Assembly: GCA_039720395.1 (NCBI GenBank)
Contig: CM077828.1
Span: 19,191,214-19,255,213, forward strand
Length of the DNA stretch: 64,000 nucleotides
Direction: 5' to 3'
DNA from: Liquidambar formosana
Lineage: Eukaryota; Streptophyta; Magnoliopsida; Saxifragales; Altingiaceae
Shown: in pieces, positions 23,749 through 35,273 of the stretch
How the letters are laid out: each line of letters begins with the position of its first letter
Position numbering within the stretch: position 1 is the first letter of the stretch
Program-made: the position numbers and the translations under genes
Notes under the pieces: generated by a model
Database searches by the model: none
What the model saw: only the letters and a program-made list of their open reading frames with translations
What the model was told of the DNA's origin: nothing

Positions 23749-24959
23749 AAACGAGAAGTGTCTTTCCACCTATAGATATTATTCATTCAAAATAAAATCT
23801 CATTTGAAGTTGCTCAAGTCTATTTACTATCATAAATTAATTTTTTAAAATTTGGAATATATCCCCAGTTAGTCCATGGGTGAATAAAATGAGTAAATAA
23901 ACTACGAGTGAAATAGCATTGCTCAAATAAAACTACTGAACAATGGTACAATGCTATTTGACCCATCTTCAAAGCCAATATTATATCCATGAGTATCTTT
24001 CTCAATAGCAGAATTTGTCCGAATGCCGAGCAAAACGGGGATGGTCAATTCAAATAGTCCCACACTAAGCATTTTTAAACCAAATTGACCGGAATTAAGT
24101 GGTGGCAAATAAAATACAAGTCGCTTTCTTTTTTCCTTTTTTTCTTTTTTTTTTTTTAAAAAAAATCAATTGTCGTTGAAAATTGAATGGAGACGTCACA
24201 ACGCATTTTAAATTAGAATTTAAGAAAAAACAATATTTGGGGTGTGCGGAATTAAACCATTTTCAGGTTGAATTAAGTCTCGAGAAAATAAGAATTTTGA
24301 AGGCAGATTTCAAAATGCAAAACGCCACGTAATCAACACAAGAATTCAGAGATTGAAATTTCTAGCCAGGTACGTAATTGGACTTGCTTTTATCAGTAAG
24401 GAGTATAGTTTGAATTTTGCAAACATGCACAGTTTAGAATTCTTTGGTTCTAACTTTCAAGATGAGCTTTGTAGTTGGATGAAAATCAAATAACCTATTG
24501 TAATCACTTTGCGGTCAAGTGTGAGTGTACTCCTTAAAGGTTATCATTTCAACTCCTTATAGATATCATTATCTGTGTGGATATGAAGTATCTTATATAG
24601 ACTGTTAGGAAAATAATTTGGATTAAAAACTCGATGAGAATAACGCATAAGATATCCTTAATCATAAATCTAAAAATAAAATATAATAATAATAGTAATT
24701 AAAAAGACCGACCTAGATCCTCCCCGCACAGGAGAAGGAGAACGGGAGACATGCACTAGGAGGGGTGGGGACGTTTCAAACTAATCCTCCTTGGTAGCTT
24801 TCATAAAATCAAAAACATTTGCACAGGAATTTTAAATTTATTGTAAATTTGTCTCTTGTCATAATATATATATATATTTTGCCTCTCTGAATTTATTAAT
24901 TTTTAGTATTTTTGCCCCGGGTAGACTAATGTTTTCTTTTGTCCTGATCCATTTTTTTT

Positions 24960-25295
24960 AATGATTGTATATTGCAATCCCACTTTTTTGTCACACCCCC
25001 TTATTCTTTAGGTTTTTAAGGTTTTATATAAAATATTAAAGTTTTTTACGAAAACCGGTAACATTGTCCATTAGAAAATATCATTTTGAACAACTTTGTA
25101 AAAGAAAGTTTTTCTAAAATCTATCGTTTAAGTAAACTTTTTAGTCATTTATAACCTTTATTTCATTTTTTGCCAAAAAGTATACTTAAATGATAGATTT
25201 TGGAAAAAATTTATTTTAAAAAATTATTCAAAATGATGTTTTCTAATGGATAGCATGAAATTGCAATAGTCATTCCTTATGTATAATAGAGTCAG
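24960..25295. mobile_element. Older foldback MITE shared by both segmental copies
   Basis: The left arm (AAAATATCATTTTGAACAAC) is mirrored by the right arm (ATTCAAAATGATGTTTTC), with terminal GCAAT motifs at each side. The same element is present at the equivalent place in the other segmental copy (about 33085-33435), so it predates the duplication. It belongs to the family of 25393-25790. The ends are too decayed to fix the target duplication. Confidence 0.55.
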
Positions 25296-25392
25296 ACCGG
25301 TTGCATATTGAATTCAAATTGGCCCAACATAGCAGCGGATCAAGAATGGGCCTCCATGTACCAGCACCGGTTGGGCAAACACAATGGACCAA

Positions 25393-25790
25393 GGGAATGG
25401 CTATTGCAACCCCCCATTCTTATCACCCCACCCCCTATCCTTTAGGTTTTTAAGATTTTATACAAAATATAAAAGGTTTTTATAAAAACTGGCCAGGATG
25501 TCTACTAGAAAACATCATTTTGAACAACTTTGTAGAAGAAAGTTTTTCCTAAATCTATCGTGTAAACACACTTTTTAGCCATTTATAGCCTTTATTTCAT
25601 TTTTTGCCAAAAAGTCTACCTCAACGATAAATTTTGAAAAAACTTTCTTTGCAAAGTTGTTCAAAATGATGTTTTCTAGTGGACCATGTGACCGGTTTTT
25701 GCAAAAACCTTTTATATTTTTTATGAAATCTTAAAAACTAAAAAGAAAGGGGTAGGGTAATAAGATTCGGGGGTTGCAATAGCCGTTCCC
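25393..25790. mobile_element. Foldback MITE with perfect 9-bp target duplication
   Basis: The element starts GGGAATGGCTATTGCAACCC and its right end is the inverted match (GGGTTGCAATAGCCGTTCCC). ATGGACCAA flanks it on both sides (25384-25392 and 25791-25799). The partner segment has the unoccupied site near 33534-33545 (AATGGACCAAGCC). The 9-bp duplication points to Mutator-like mobilisation. There is no coding capacity. Confidence 0.82.
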
Positions 25791-26207
25791 ATGGACCAAG
25801 CCTCATGCCCATGGACCCAATCGGCCCAGACTACTAGGAAATCCGACATCCAGCCCAACGGATTCAGTAACAAAGAGCCCCCATGATCTCCTGACACCAG
25901 CAAAGGCAGAAATTCAGAACTCCCACCAAAGAAGAAAGGAGATAACAGCTGCTCATCCCCCCATCAGGGAAGGGGGGAAAGGATCAATTAGAATGACGGC
26001 TAATTGATTCTTCTCTAACAATCATATCCCACAAATTGAGGAAGGATTGTCTTCAGCTTAAAAATACCCGAACAATGAGCAGTAGAAGGTAATTATTGAT
26101 TCTCAGTACTCCTCCCTTCCAGTGCATTTTTCTAACTTGAGCGTTGGAGTTTCTTTGACAGGCACCGCACGGGTTGTTGACCTGGTAAGGATTTTTGGCA
26201 TCACATT

Positions 26208-26423
26208 GGGAGAGGATTCACTGCTGAGCTTAAAAAGCTCAGCAAGGTGCCAAGCTCATCTCAACCATCCATCTCGGTTTTGGACAATTGAGATTGAAAG
26301 ATGATAAAGTTACCAAAATGCCCTTGTAAGAATAACTTTTTTATCTTTCAATCTCAACCGTCCAAAACCGAGATGAACGGTTGAGATTAGCTCGGCACTG
26401 TGCTGAGCACTGAATCCAAATCC
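26208..26423. mobile_element. Foldback MITE with 8-9 bp target duplication
   Basis: Inverted ends read GGGAGAGGATTCACTGCTGA on the left and the complement of GATTTGGATTCAGTGCT on the right, and the body forms a long hairpin. It is flanked by CATCACATT (26199-26207 and 26424-26432). The partner segment has the empty site near 33938-33948. The shared C makes the duplication 8 or 9 bp, so Mutator-like or hAT origin is possible. The ends resemble those of the pair at 37.8-38.2 kb, where the duplication is clearly 9 bp. Confidence 0.78.
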
Positions 26424-26757
26424 CATCACATTACCCCAATTCTTTTTTATTTTTCTTTTAGTTTTTTAATTTAAATTTCTAGGATTAAAAAAACTATATG
26501 TTCTTATTTGTTGCTGGAAAAAAAAAAAAAAGTGAGATATTTTGATTTTGATTTTGTTTTTCTCTAGGTTTCATATTATCTAAAATTATTCGTTATTTTC
26601 ATCACCGCCATTGACAACCGGTTGTAATTTTTAATATAATATTAATTTGAATCCAAATCCCCTAAATCATTATCCCTTGATTCTCTCTAAAAAAAATTGT
26701 TAAAGTGTTTTACATGTACATACATGGCATGTGGCCATATGCCACCCATTTCTATTA

Positions 26758-29423
26758 GGGTACGTTTGGGAACCCGGATTTGAGGGGAATGGATTTGGAT
26801 TTGGGACCCCAAATCCAAATCCCTTGTTTGGATACATTTTAATCATATGGATTTGGATTTCGGGCAAATCCAGGGTGGATTTCAAAAGCCAAAACCTGGG
26901 GATTTCAAATAACTCCTAGATAGGTGTTATTTGCAAATCCTTCCAGCAAAGAATCACTCCCAAGTTCGACCCCGAGTCCCCGATCCTTGACTCCACGCTT
27001 GGCGTATCACCTCAGGTAATAGTTCTTCCTCGCATTTGCTCTCATCTCCTTCGTTCTCTTGCATCTCTCTCTGCTCTCTCTCCCTTACAGGTTTGTTTTC
27101 AAAACCCTAACCCCAACCCAATCCTCAACTTCATGCTTGGAATTTTAGCTGACCTTGGCAATGTCTCTTCTCTCTTCCATGATGCTTTGATGACCCTAAC
27201 ACTAACCTTCATTCTACCCCATTTTTGCTGGCTTTTCACGAGCAGAACTTAACTTCCAGATTGGTTCAAATTTTTTTGAGGTTATCGAGTTTCATTTGAA
27301 TTCTTAAGGTTGGTTGTATTTTGAGCTCCTTCATCTTCAATTTTTGAATTGAATTCGTTGCTATTGTTGGTTTTTTCTTTTTCTTTTTCTTTTTTTTTTT
27401 TTGGTATTTTTATTTTTAATTTTAAATTTTTTGGGTGCCTCAATTGTTGAACATTGCATAACCTTTGATTCTCTATGTCTGTGTATGTCAAAAAATTGTT
27501 GAATTTTGAGCATTTACAGGTGATGCATGCTACCTGTTTGATGAAATGGGTTTGAGAAATTAGTTAAGTCTGATTCTATTTTCCTGTATATATGGCAAGT
27601 CCTTTCAAAAACTCCTCATTTTTACACACTTTTTTGAATTCATTTCACAGCATAAACCTAGGGAAAAGAAAGGGACTCATTTTTATTACTGCTCTGGATT
27701 TTGATTCTATGCCAGCCAAAACTGGGTAAAAGCACACACATGGTTTGCTTCTAGGAAATATGGGTTTAATATGTAATGGATCTCATTTGAGAGTTCTTCT
27801 TGCAAGGAGAAGGAAAAAGAAAAAAAAAACAAAGAAAAGTTAGGATGCCTGAGTTTGGGATGTTGGCTAACATGAATATGACCAAATTTGATTACTTTCA
27901 TTCTGTCGCACTGTTACTTTCAGAATATCTGAATAATGGCTTTATGGCATTGCCCTTGTAATTTTTTTTACTGGTTAGAAATCCTATTCGAAAGGCAAGG
28001 GGTGTGGATTTCAGGTCTCTTCCTGCATGCATAAATGCTATGCCACTTTAATAACAATTTAGGCATTGATTTTACTTAGAAGTTGAATATTACATGTTGG
28101 GGCTCTGGATTCAATTTAGTGTTAGTATGTTCATGTGCGTGTGTGTGCACACATGCATTTGTTAAAATTTATCTCTAAGTGACCCTATTGAGTCTTATTT
28201 TTTATGGAAATATTAAAGATTTGTTGCACTTCAATCAAGTTAATCATAGTCAAAAGTCATGTGAAATTTTTAGGTGGATATTATTACTTTGAGGCTGGAA
28301 GTAGTTGGTTATCTTTGTGCTCATCACTTAAGTGTGTTCTTTTTTACCTCCATAATTGAGTATAATAGTGTTGATCTTTTCTATTCTTATGAGACACTTT
28401 CTGTTGAGATATTTGACTTATACTCTACATGTGGTTGTCCTTGTTTGTCTGTGCCCTTGTTCTTTCAGTTTAGCCAAATGTCGGATAACAAAGAGTACTG
28501 TTGTTTATGGATTGCCCTGGCTTTAATTTTATCATACTAGGTCTGCTTATGCTGTTTGGTTTAATGCTATTCAAGGCCTTAACCCTCTATCTTATGGATT
28601 TTTGATTCATCTTAGCTCTTCCCATAACCACCCTTATGCTCATAATATGGCTACCTTTTTACTTTTAACTGTTATGGTTCATATGGAGGAGCAAAAATGA
28701 CTTTCTATTTAATGCTAAAATATCACTTGGTATTCCAAAATCTAGCTTCTTATGGGCATTGCCCCTAATTTTAGCACAAATGTTTTTATCAAAGGAAGCT
28801 GTAGTGATAAATACTCTGAAAACCAGCAAGGCAGCAATGTGATGGTTATGAAGGAAACTTTAGAGCAGTTCTACTTATTGAAGTCCATTGATCATGATGA
28901 GAAAAAAAGGCAGTGGATTAAGTTTCTCATTCGTCGTCCATAGGGCTGGCTCCTTGATTTATCATCTTGGGTTGTGATTGCATTTGACTGTTGCTAATTG
29001 ATCTGAGAAGGAGCCAATCTGGATCCCTTGTGATATGAATGTCAGGGTAATGGTAGGTTTCAAGTGACTTGGTGTGCAAAGTGCTTTTGATTTGCATAGT
29101 ATTGATTTATAGACATAGACAATGGGTGCATAGAATGACTAGTGATGGCCTATATTATGAAAATGTTTCTTTAGATTTCCTTTGATTTATATTTTTCTGG
29201 TTATGCTACCAGATCACTTTGGGACTATTTCACTTTTCCTGTGAAATGTGAGGGTAATTTTTCCAAAAAGTGGTTTCCTAGATTATGAGTGCAAGAATTG
29301 CTTAAGAAAAAATTAACTGGGATAAATGCACCCATCTTTTGGATGAGGAATAAGCCAAATTTATCATTTTCCAAAGGGATGGATTGTATTTTTTGGATGA
29401 GGAATTAGCCAAATTTATCATTT

Positions 29424-29477
<54 letters not shown>

Positions 29478-29718
29478 GGATGAGGAATAAGCCACATTTA
29501 TCATTTTCCAAAGGGACGGATTGTGTTTTTTGATGAATTTTAGCACAATAATAATATTATGAAATAGTGGTTTTTGAAATCCATGATTTGAAATCCTTCC
29601 TTCAAATATTTTATCCAAACAATAAATTTTTAAATCCATGGATTTCAAATCTATGAATTTCAAATCCATAGATTTTAAATCCATACTCAAATCCAAATCC
29701 ATGTTCCCAAATGCAGCC
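26758..29718. mobile_element. PIF/Harbinger-like element, probably non-autonomous
   Basis: The left end GGGTACGTTTGGGAAC is inverted at the right end (complement GGCTGCATTTGGGAAC; 13 of 16 match), followed inwards on both sides by runs rich in GGATTT. It is flanked by TTA at both ends (26755-26757 and 29719-29721), the duplication typical of PIF/Harbinger. The 2.96-kb interior has only short open frames (for example 28274-28540 and 28752-28943) with no DDE transposase or Myb domain that I recognise. It also has an intron- and leader-like look around 26950-27120. Confidence 0.6.
29427..29476. repeat. Poly-T tract of about 50 bases
   Basis: An uninterrupted T run lies between two copies of a short local duplication (GATGAGGAATAAGCC-type units at 29340, 29398 and 29480). 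It sits inside the PIF/Harbinger-like element. Its length in the assembly is uncertain. Confidence 0.9.
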
Positions 29719-29807
29719 TTATTTAGTTGCAATGGAAAATTAGAAGAATAAGAAGAATTGGAATAATTTTGACTTGATATGATTTCATCTTTTCCTTTCA
29801 TTTTTTG

Positions 29808-30609
29808 GGCGTGGATCCTCTCCAGTTTGTTGATATCCAGTTGCCTCCAGTTTGCGGCTCACGTAGCACCTCCTCCTTTTAAAGTGATCCCACGGTCTAA
29901 AGCAAGCCACGTCATCCGCACCTCTTAAGAGGTTATCTCACCATATCAAAGTAGTAGCTGGATGCCTGGAAGTGTTAAATCGCCGGCAATGGCACCTTGC
30001 AACCTACCTCGTCGTCAATGGCATGAAGTCTACCGTGACAGTGCGATATGACGGGATTGAGGGAGGGTAACCACACGAAGAGACGGAATATTGGGTTACA
30101 GAAGAATGGGATCATAGAAGTGAGTAGGCATCCAACTCGAGTGGTGGTATTTTGTGGGGGCGTCGAAACCCAATCACAGGTAGAACCTCCAAGGGTTTGA
30201 AATCTCTCGAAGGTTTTATTTTAGTTCCTTAATTTGGGTTTATTCATCTATGTTGTGGGATTTTTCCATTTGGTACAGTGCAATCGTAGAGTATTGCTCT
30301 TTGTTGTTTCATTAAAAGTTGGCGGAAATTACATCTTCTTCTTCGCCCTTTTCGTGTGTGTAGTTGCTTGTATTCCATACTGGATTATTCATTGTCCACA
30401 GAGATCCGTTGTCCGACAATGATCCGGATTAGAGACAACCTTGTCTAGATTTATTTCACTCCGTTAAAGAGAACCTATTACCAAAACAAATATAGGTTGA
30501 TGACGTGGCCAATTGTGGACTGCTGGATTAGATTTAGAGGAGGTGGCTCTTTGAGAGCCGTCAACTGGAGGGTACTGGACATATAGCAAACTGGAGTGTA
30601 TCCGCACCC
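29808..30609. mobile_element. Mutator-like non-autonomous element, 802 bp
   Basis: Terminal inverted repeats of about 110 bp begin GGGCGTGGATCCTCTCC on the left and, inverted, GGGTGCGGATACACTCC on the right. They stay matched through CCAGTTTG, CCACGTCAT and flanking words. The flanks TCATTTTTT (29799-29807) and TCATTTTCT (30610-30618) form a 9-bp duplication with one mismatch. Long inverted repeats plus 9-bp duplications define Mutator-like elements. The interior holds a 62-codon hydrophobic open frame (30234-30422) of unknown origin and no MURA transposase. Confidence 0.75.
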
Positions 30610-30928
30610 TCATTTTCTTTCCTCCTCATTTTTTTTCCCTTCACTTTTTTTTCCTTGATAGATTCCACGAACCAAATAGCAGGTTAAACGACAATTTTTG
30701 AAAATTTTCTTTTCTATGAAATTGTTTAAAATTATGTTTCCAAATGGAACAAATTTTCTTTAAACTTATTATATTTTTTGTAAAACCTTAAGAAACCATT
30801 GGAATTGTGGGGTGCAAAGCAAGTCATGGGGTGCCAATAGAGGCCCTCTAGTCATATATGAAGCTTCACATTTTCCACAAAGAAAACTTGGTTATGGTGG
30901 AACGTAAATTATAAAACTGTAATAAAAA
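30610..30928. other. Gene-free DNA with half of a foldback MITE
   Basis: The stretch 30680-30840 resembles the right half of the foldback family at 25393-25790 (TGAAATTGTTTAAAATTATG and a closing GGTGCCAATAG). No gene is seen. Confidence 0.35.
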
Positions 30929-31729
30929 TAAAACGAGAAATATCTTTCCACCTATATATATTATTCATTCAAAATAAAATCTCATTTGAAGTTGCTCAAG
31001 TCTATTTACTATCAGAAATTAATTTTTTAAAATTTGGAATCTACCCCAATTAGTCCATGGGTGAATAAAATGAGTAAATGAACTACAAGTGAAATATCAT
31101 TGCTCAAATAAAACTACTGAACAATGGTTCAATGCTATTTGACCCATCTTCAAAGCCAATATTATATCCATGGGTATTTTTCTCCGTAGTAGAATTTGTT
31201 CAAATGCCAAGCAAAACGGGGATGGTCAATTCAAATAGTCCCACACTAAGCATTTTTAAACCTAATTGACCGGAATTAAATGGTGGCAAATAAAATACAA
31301 GTCACTTTCTTTTTTCTGTTTTCCTTTTTTTTTTCTTTCAATCAATTGTCGTTGAAAATTGAACGGAGACGTCACAACACATTTTAAATTAGAATTAAAA
31401 AAAAAATACAGCATTCGGGGTGTGCGGAATTAAACCATTTTCAGGTTGTTTTGAAGGCAGATTTCAAAATGCAAAACGCCACGTAATCAGCACAAGAATT
31501 CAGAGATTGAAATTTCTAGCTAGATACGTATTTGGACTTGCTTTAATGCAGTAAGGAGTATAGTTTGAATTTTGCAAACACGCATGTATTTAACATGGTG
31601 TTGCCGATTACTTGACTGGTTTTTGTACAGTTTAGAATTCTTTGGTTGTAACTTTCAAGATGAGCTTTGTAGTTGGATGAAAATCAAATTACCCATTGTA
31701 ATCACTTTCCGGTCAAACGTGGGTGTACT

Positions 31730-32029
31730 CCCTGTGAATGTTTGTTATGGGGGAATTAATCAAGGAAGGAGTGAAATGATGATTCCATTATCCAAAAGAA
31801 AGTGAGGGTTTGGTTGTGCAAGGGAATTGAATAGTTATTCCTTTGTGGGGGTCTATTCCCTTAGCATTCTTTCCCAAACCAAAATGAATGTCTATTCATA
31901 CCTTTCAAGAAGTAAAAATCATTAAAAATGATCCCACCTATACCTTTTCATTCCATTCCCACCCTTTATCAAATATTGGAATGAAATGTCCATTCTTATT
32001 CTATTCCATTCCCTCAAACCAAACGTAGC
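31730..32029. mobile_element. Insertion in segmental copy 2, MITE-like
   Basis: About 300 bp are absent from the partner at 24537. From about 31809 the ends look inverted: GTTTGGTTGTGCAAGGGAAT on the left against the complement of ATTCCCTCAAACCAAAC on the right. Target duplication is unclear, so the family is not assigned. Confidence 0.5.
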
Positions 32030-32385
32030 TTAAGGATATCGTTTCGACTCTTCGTAAATATCATTGTTTGTGTGGGTATGGAGCGTTTTATACGAACCTT
32101 TAGGAAAATAGTTTGGATTGAAAACTCGACGGGAATAAAGAATAAGATATCGTAAATCTAAAAAAAATAAAAATAAATAATAATAGTAATAAAAAAGACC
32201 AACCTAGATCCTCCCCGCACAGGAGGAGGAGGAGAACGGGAGACGTGCACTAGGACAGGTGGAGCTATCCGGGGAGGGGTGGGGACGTTTCAAACTAATC
32301 CTCCTTAATAGCTTTCATAAAATCAAATACATTTGCATAGGAATTTTAAATTTATTGTACATTTGTCTCTTGTAATATATATATA

Positions 32386-32764
32386 GAATCTCCTTCTTAT
32401 AAGGTTAATTCAACCTAACTTTAAGTTAGGTCACCCTTCAAAACTATACATGTGATTCATATTTTTCAAAACCAACCGTTAGATTAGATAATGATAAGGT
32501 GATACATACCAAAAATCAAGTTGATCCGAGATTTATTGCTATTCGATCCAAAAATTATATTTTTTAATTAATGACAATCGCTCATTTTGGACATTTATAA
32601 ATGAAGTAATTCTTAATCTTGGATCAACTTGATTTTTGATATGCATAACCTTCACATAAAGTAGATCTAATCTAATGGTTGGTTTTGAAAAATATGAATC
32701 ACATGTATAGTTTTGGAAGGTGACCTAACGTAAAGTTAGGTTAGGTTAACCTTATAAGAAGGGG

Positions 32765-32768
<4 letters not shown>
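32386..32768. mobile_element. Large foldback element of about 380 bp
   Basis: The left half (CTCCTTCTTATAAGGTTAA and onward through ACTATACATGTGATTCAT) is repeated in reverse complement on the right (ATGAATCACATGTATAGT through TTAACCTTATAAGAAG). It forms a near-complete hairpin with arms over 150 bp. It is absent from the partner segment near 24870. It landed in a TA-rich tract, so the duplication cannot be read. Confidence 0.7.

Positions 32769-32816
<48 letters not shown>
32765..32816. repeat. (CT)n-(TA)n microsatellite
   Basis: A CT tract of about 28 bp joins a TA tract of about 23 bp between two foldback elements. The TA tract probably derives from the original TA-rich target seen near 24866. 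Confidence 0.85.
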
Positions 32817-32992
32817 CAGAGGTGATCCCATCAGCACGTGCTGATGTAAGTTACATCAGCACTATGCATTGGGGGTTGTACCCCTTGCATTGATTCAATG
32901 CACCTCACATCTCACTAATGCACAAAGTACAACTCCCAATGCAGGTTTTGAGATAAGTTATATCAGCACGTGCTTACCTGATCATCATCCGA
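32817..32992. mobile_element. Small foldback element of about 175 bp
   Basis: The left arm carries ATCAGCACGTGCTGATG, then TGCATTGGGGGTTGTAC. The right arm carries the inverted counterparts (GTACAACTCCCAATGCA, then ATATCAGCACGTGCTTACC). TATATATA flanks both sides, consistent with insertion at TA. It is absent from the partner segment. Confidence 0.62.
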
Positions 32993-33084
32993 TATATATA
33001 TATATTTTTTTTTCCTCTTTGAATTTATTAATTTTTAGTATTTTTGCCCCCATGTAGACTAATGTTTTCTCTTGTCCTGATCCA

Positions 33085-33435
33085 TTTTTTTTAGTGACTA
33101 TTTATAAGGGAACGGGTATTTCAACCCCACTTTTTTATCATACCCCTTTATTCTTTAGGTTTTTAAGTTTTTATATAAAATATAAAAGGTTTTTACGAAA
33201 ACTGATAACATTATCCACTAGAAAACATTATTCTGAACAACTTTGTAAAAGAAAGTTTTTCCAAAATCTATCGTTTAAGTAGACTTTTTAGTTATTTATA
33301 GTCTTTATTTTATTTTTTGCCAAAAAGTATACTTAAACGATAGATTTTGAAAAAATTTTCTTTCACAAAGTTATTCAAAATGATGTTTTCTAGTGGACAT
33401 CGTGGAATTGCAATAGCCGTTGCTCGTGTATAATA
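33085..33435. mobile_element. Older foldback MITE, partner of 24960-25295
   Basis: The left end GGGAACGGGTATTTCAACCC and the hairpin body match the family at 25393-25790. The right end is decayed (TTGCAATAGCCGTTGC). It was inherited with the segmental duplication. Confidence 0.55.
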
Positions 33436-34297
33436 GGGTCAGACCCGGTCGCATATTGAATTCAAATTGGCCCAACATAGCAGCGGATCAAGAATTGGCC
33501 TCCATGTACCAACACCGGTTGGGCAATCACAATGGACCAAGCCTCATGCCCGGCGCAATCGGTCCAGCCTACCAGGAAATCCGATCATCCAGCCCAACGG
33601 ATTCAGTAACAAACTCCCCCCATGATCTCCTTACACCAGCAAAGGCAGAAATTCAAAACTCCCACCAAGGAAGAAAGGAGATAACAGCTGCTGCTCATCC
33701 TATCAGGGAAGGGGGGAAAGGATCAATTAGGATGACGGCTAATTGATTCTTCTCTAACAATCATATCCCACAAATCGAGGAAGGATTGTCTTCAGCTTAT
33801 CAATACTCGAACAATGAGCAGTAGAAGGTAATTATTGATTCTCAGTACTCCTCCCTTCCAGTGCATTTTTCTAACTCGGAGCGTTGGAGTTTCTTTGACA
33901 GGCACCGCACCAGTTGTTGACCTGGTAAGGATTTTTGGCATCACATTGCTCCAATTATTTTTTATTTTTCTTTTAATCTTTTAATTTAAATTTCTAGGAT
34001 TAAAAAAACTATATGCTCTTATTTGTTGCTGAGAAAGAAAAAAAAGAATAAAAAGAAAATGTGAGATCTTTTGGTTTTGATTTTGATTTTGTTTTTCTTT
34101 AGGTTTCATATTATCTGAAATTATTCGTTATTTTCATTGCCACCATTGACAACCGGTTGTAATTTTTAATATAATATTAATTTGAATCCAAATCCCCTAA
34201 ATCATTGTCCCTTGATTCTCTCTAAAAAAAATTATTAAAGTGTTTTACATGCACACACATGGCATGCAACCATATGCCACCCGTTTCTATTATATAG

Positions 34298-35273
34298 AAT
34301 TGAGGGAAATGTGATCGATCATTCTCTGCTCTTTATTAGACAATTGATATACCATACAACATTTCTCTGTGTATTTAAACAGCTCTAATACGTCAATCTA
34401 TGTCCCAATTTGAAGCTTTTGTAACACTATAATATGTGTCACACCTTATTTTTGTTACCTTTAATTAGTTAATTTTCAACGTTCACAATGTGATGGTAAT
34501 TTTTTTTATTTTTTTTATTTTTATAACAAGGGTCTCCCACACTAAGAAATTAAGAATGTTTAAACCTAATTGACTGAAATTAAGTCCACTAAGTGCCCCT
34601 ACATTTGAGCACATGACTAACAATTTTCTGTTCTTTTATGTACGTTGTTTTCTGAATCTCAGTCTTGACCCCTTTGGAGTGGATGAGATGGTTCAATTCG
34701 ACTAAATGACCACATAAAAATTTATAAAATTCATTTCCTTACCATTGACACCACCGTGCGGACCTGCTCCATTTCTACCCACTTCTACACAATTAGCTGA
34801 CGCAACCATCCCACCTTCTTCCATCTCTCTCTCCCAAAAATCCCATCCCAGCAAATCGGAGCGGTGACACCATCACAAGGACCCAAAAATCCCATCCCAG
34901 CAAATCGGAGCAGTGACACCATCACAAGGACCCATACTGGCGAGATGAGGTTGACCCCTCTTTCTCCCCCTCAGATTCATTGCAGGTTGAAAACATATAG
35001 CATTTTGGTATAGTCATTGACCTATTGAGCACATGATAGTGTCTTGGATGTCAACTTAGTTGGGATTCTGGGTCTTTTTTTGTTGCTTATAACTCTTTTA
35101 TTAAAAAAAAAAAACAAAAGAAGTATAGTCATTGGGCTTTTCACATATACTTCCTCTGGCTTCTTAACCCCACCCTTTCTTTAAAAAAAAAATAATAATT
35201 TATTTGGGCATGAATTGAAGGTTTTTTCCCCTTCAATGAACCAAGGCTTATTCTAAGATGTTATTTTATTTTA
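34298..35273. other. Gene-free DNA
   Basis: The stretch 34320-34740 repeats pieces of the intergenic blocks seen at 4.5-5.4 and 14.6-15.4 kb (the words CACTAAGTGCCCCT and GAGTGGATGAGATGG). A 49-bp tandem duplication lies at 34833-34930. Nothing coding is recognised. Confidence 0.4.
34833..34930. repeat. Tandem duplication, 49-bp unit x 2
   Basis: Two consecutive units beginning CCCAAAAATCCCATCCCAGC differ at a single position (GCGGTGACA versus GCAGTGACA). The near identity suggests a recent replication slip. Confidence 0.9.

Larger units (their letters stand above)
23749..26757. repeat. 3-kb segmental duplication, copy 1 (partner 30929-34297)
   Basis: The two copies match over almost their whole length in the same orientation, about 7.2 kb apart. 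Copy 1 uniquely holds foldback insertions at 25393-25790 and 26208-26423. Copy 2 uniquely holds insertions at about 31730-32029 and 32386-33000. Copy 1 ends exactly where a PIF/Harbinger-like element begins. No protein gene is recognised in either copy. Confidence 0.75.
30929..34297. repeat. 3-kb segmental duplication, copy 2 (partner 23749-26757)
   Basis: This is the second copy of the segment, expanded by insertions at about 31730-32029 and 32386-33000. It retains empty sites for both foldback elements that are unique to copy 1. No protein gene is recognised. Confidence 0.75.

Noticed and set aside
27282..27491. Lys-rich open frames near T-runs
   Set aside because: These are low-complexity translations of A/T tracts inside a transposon.
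28274..28943. Possible transposase or Myb ORF in the PIF/Harbinger-like element
   Set aside because: Both short frames lack DDE or Myb motifs that I can recognise, so no coding call was made.
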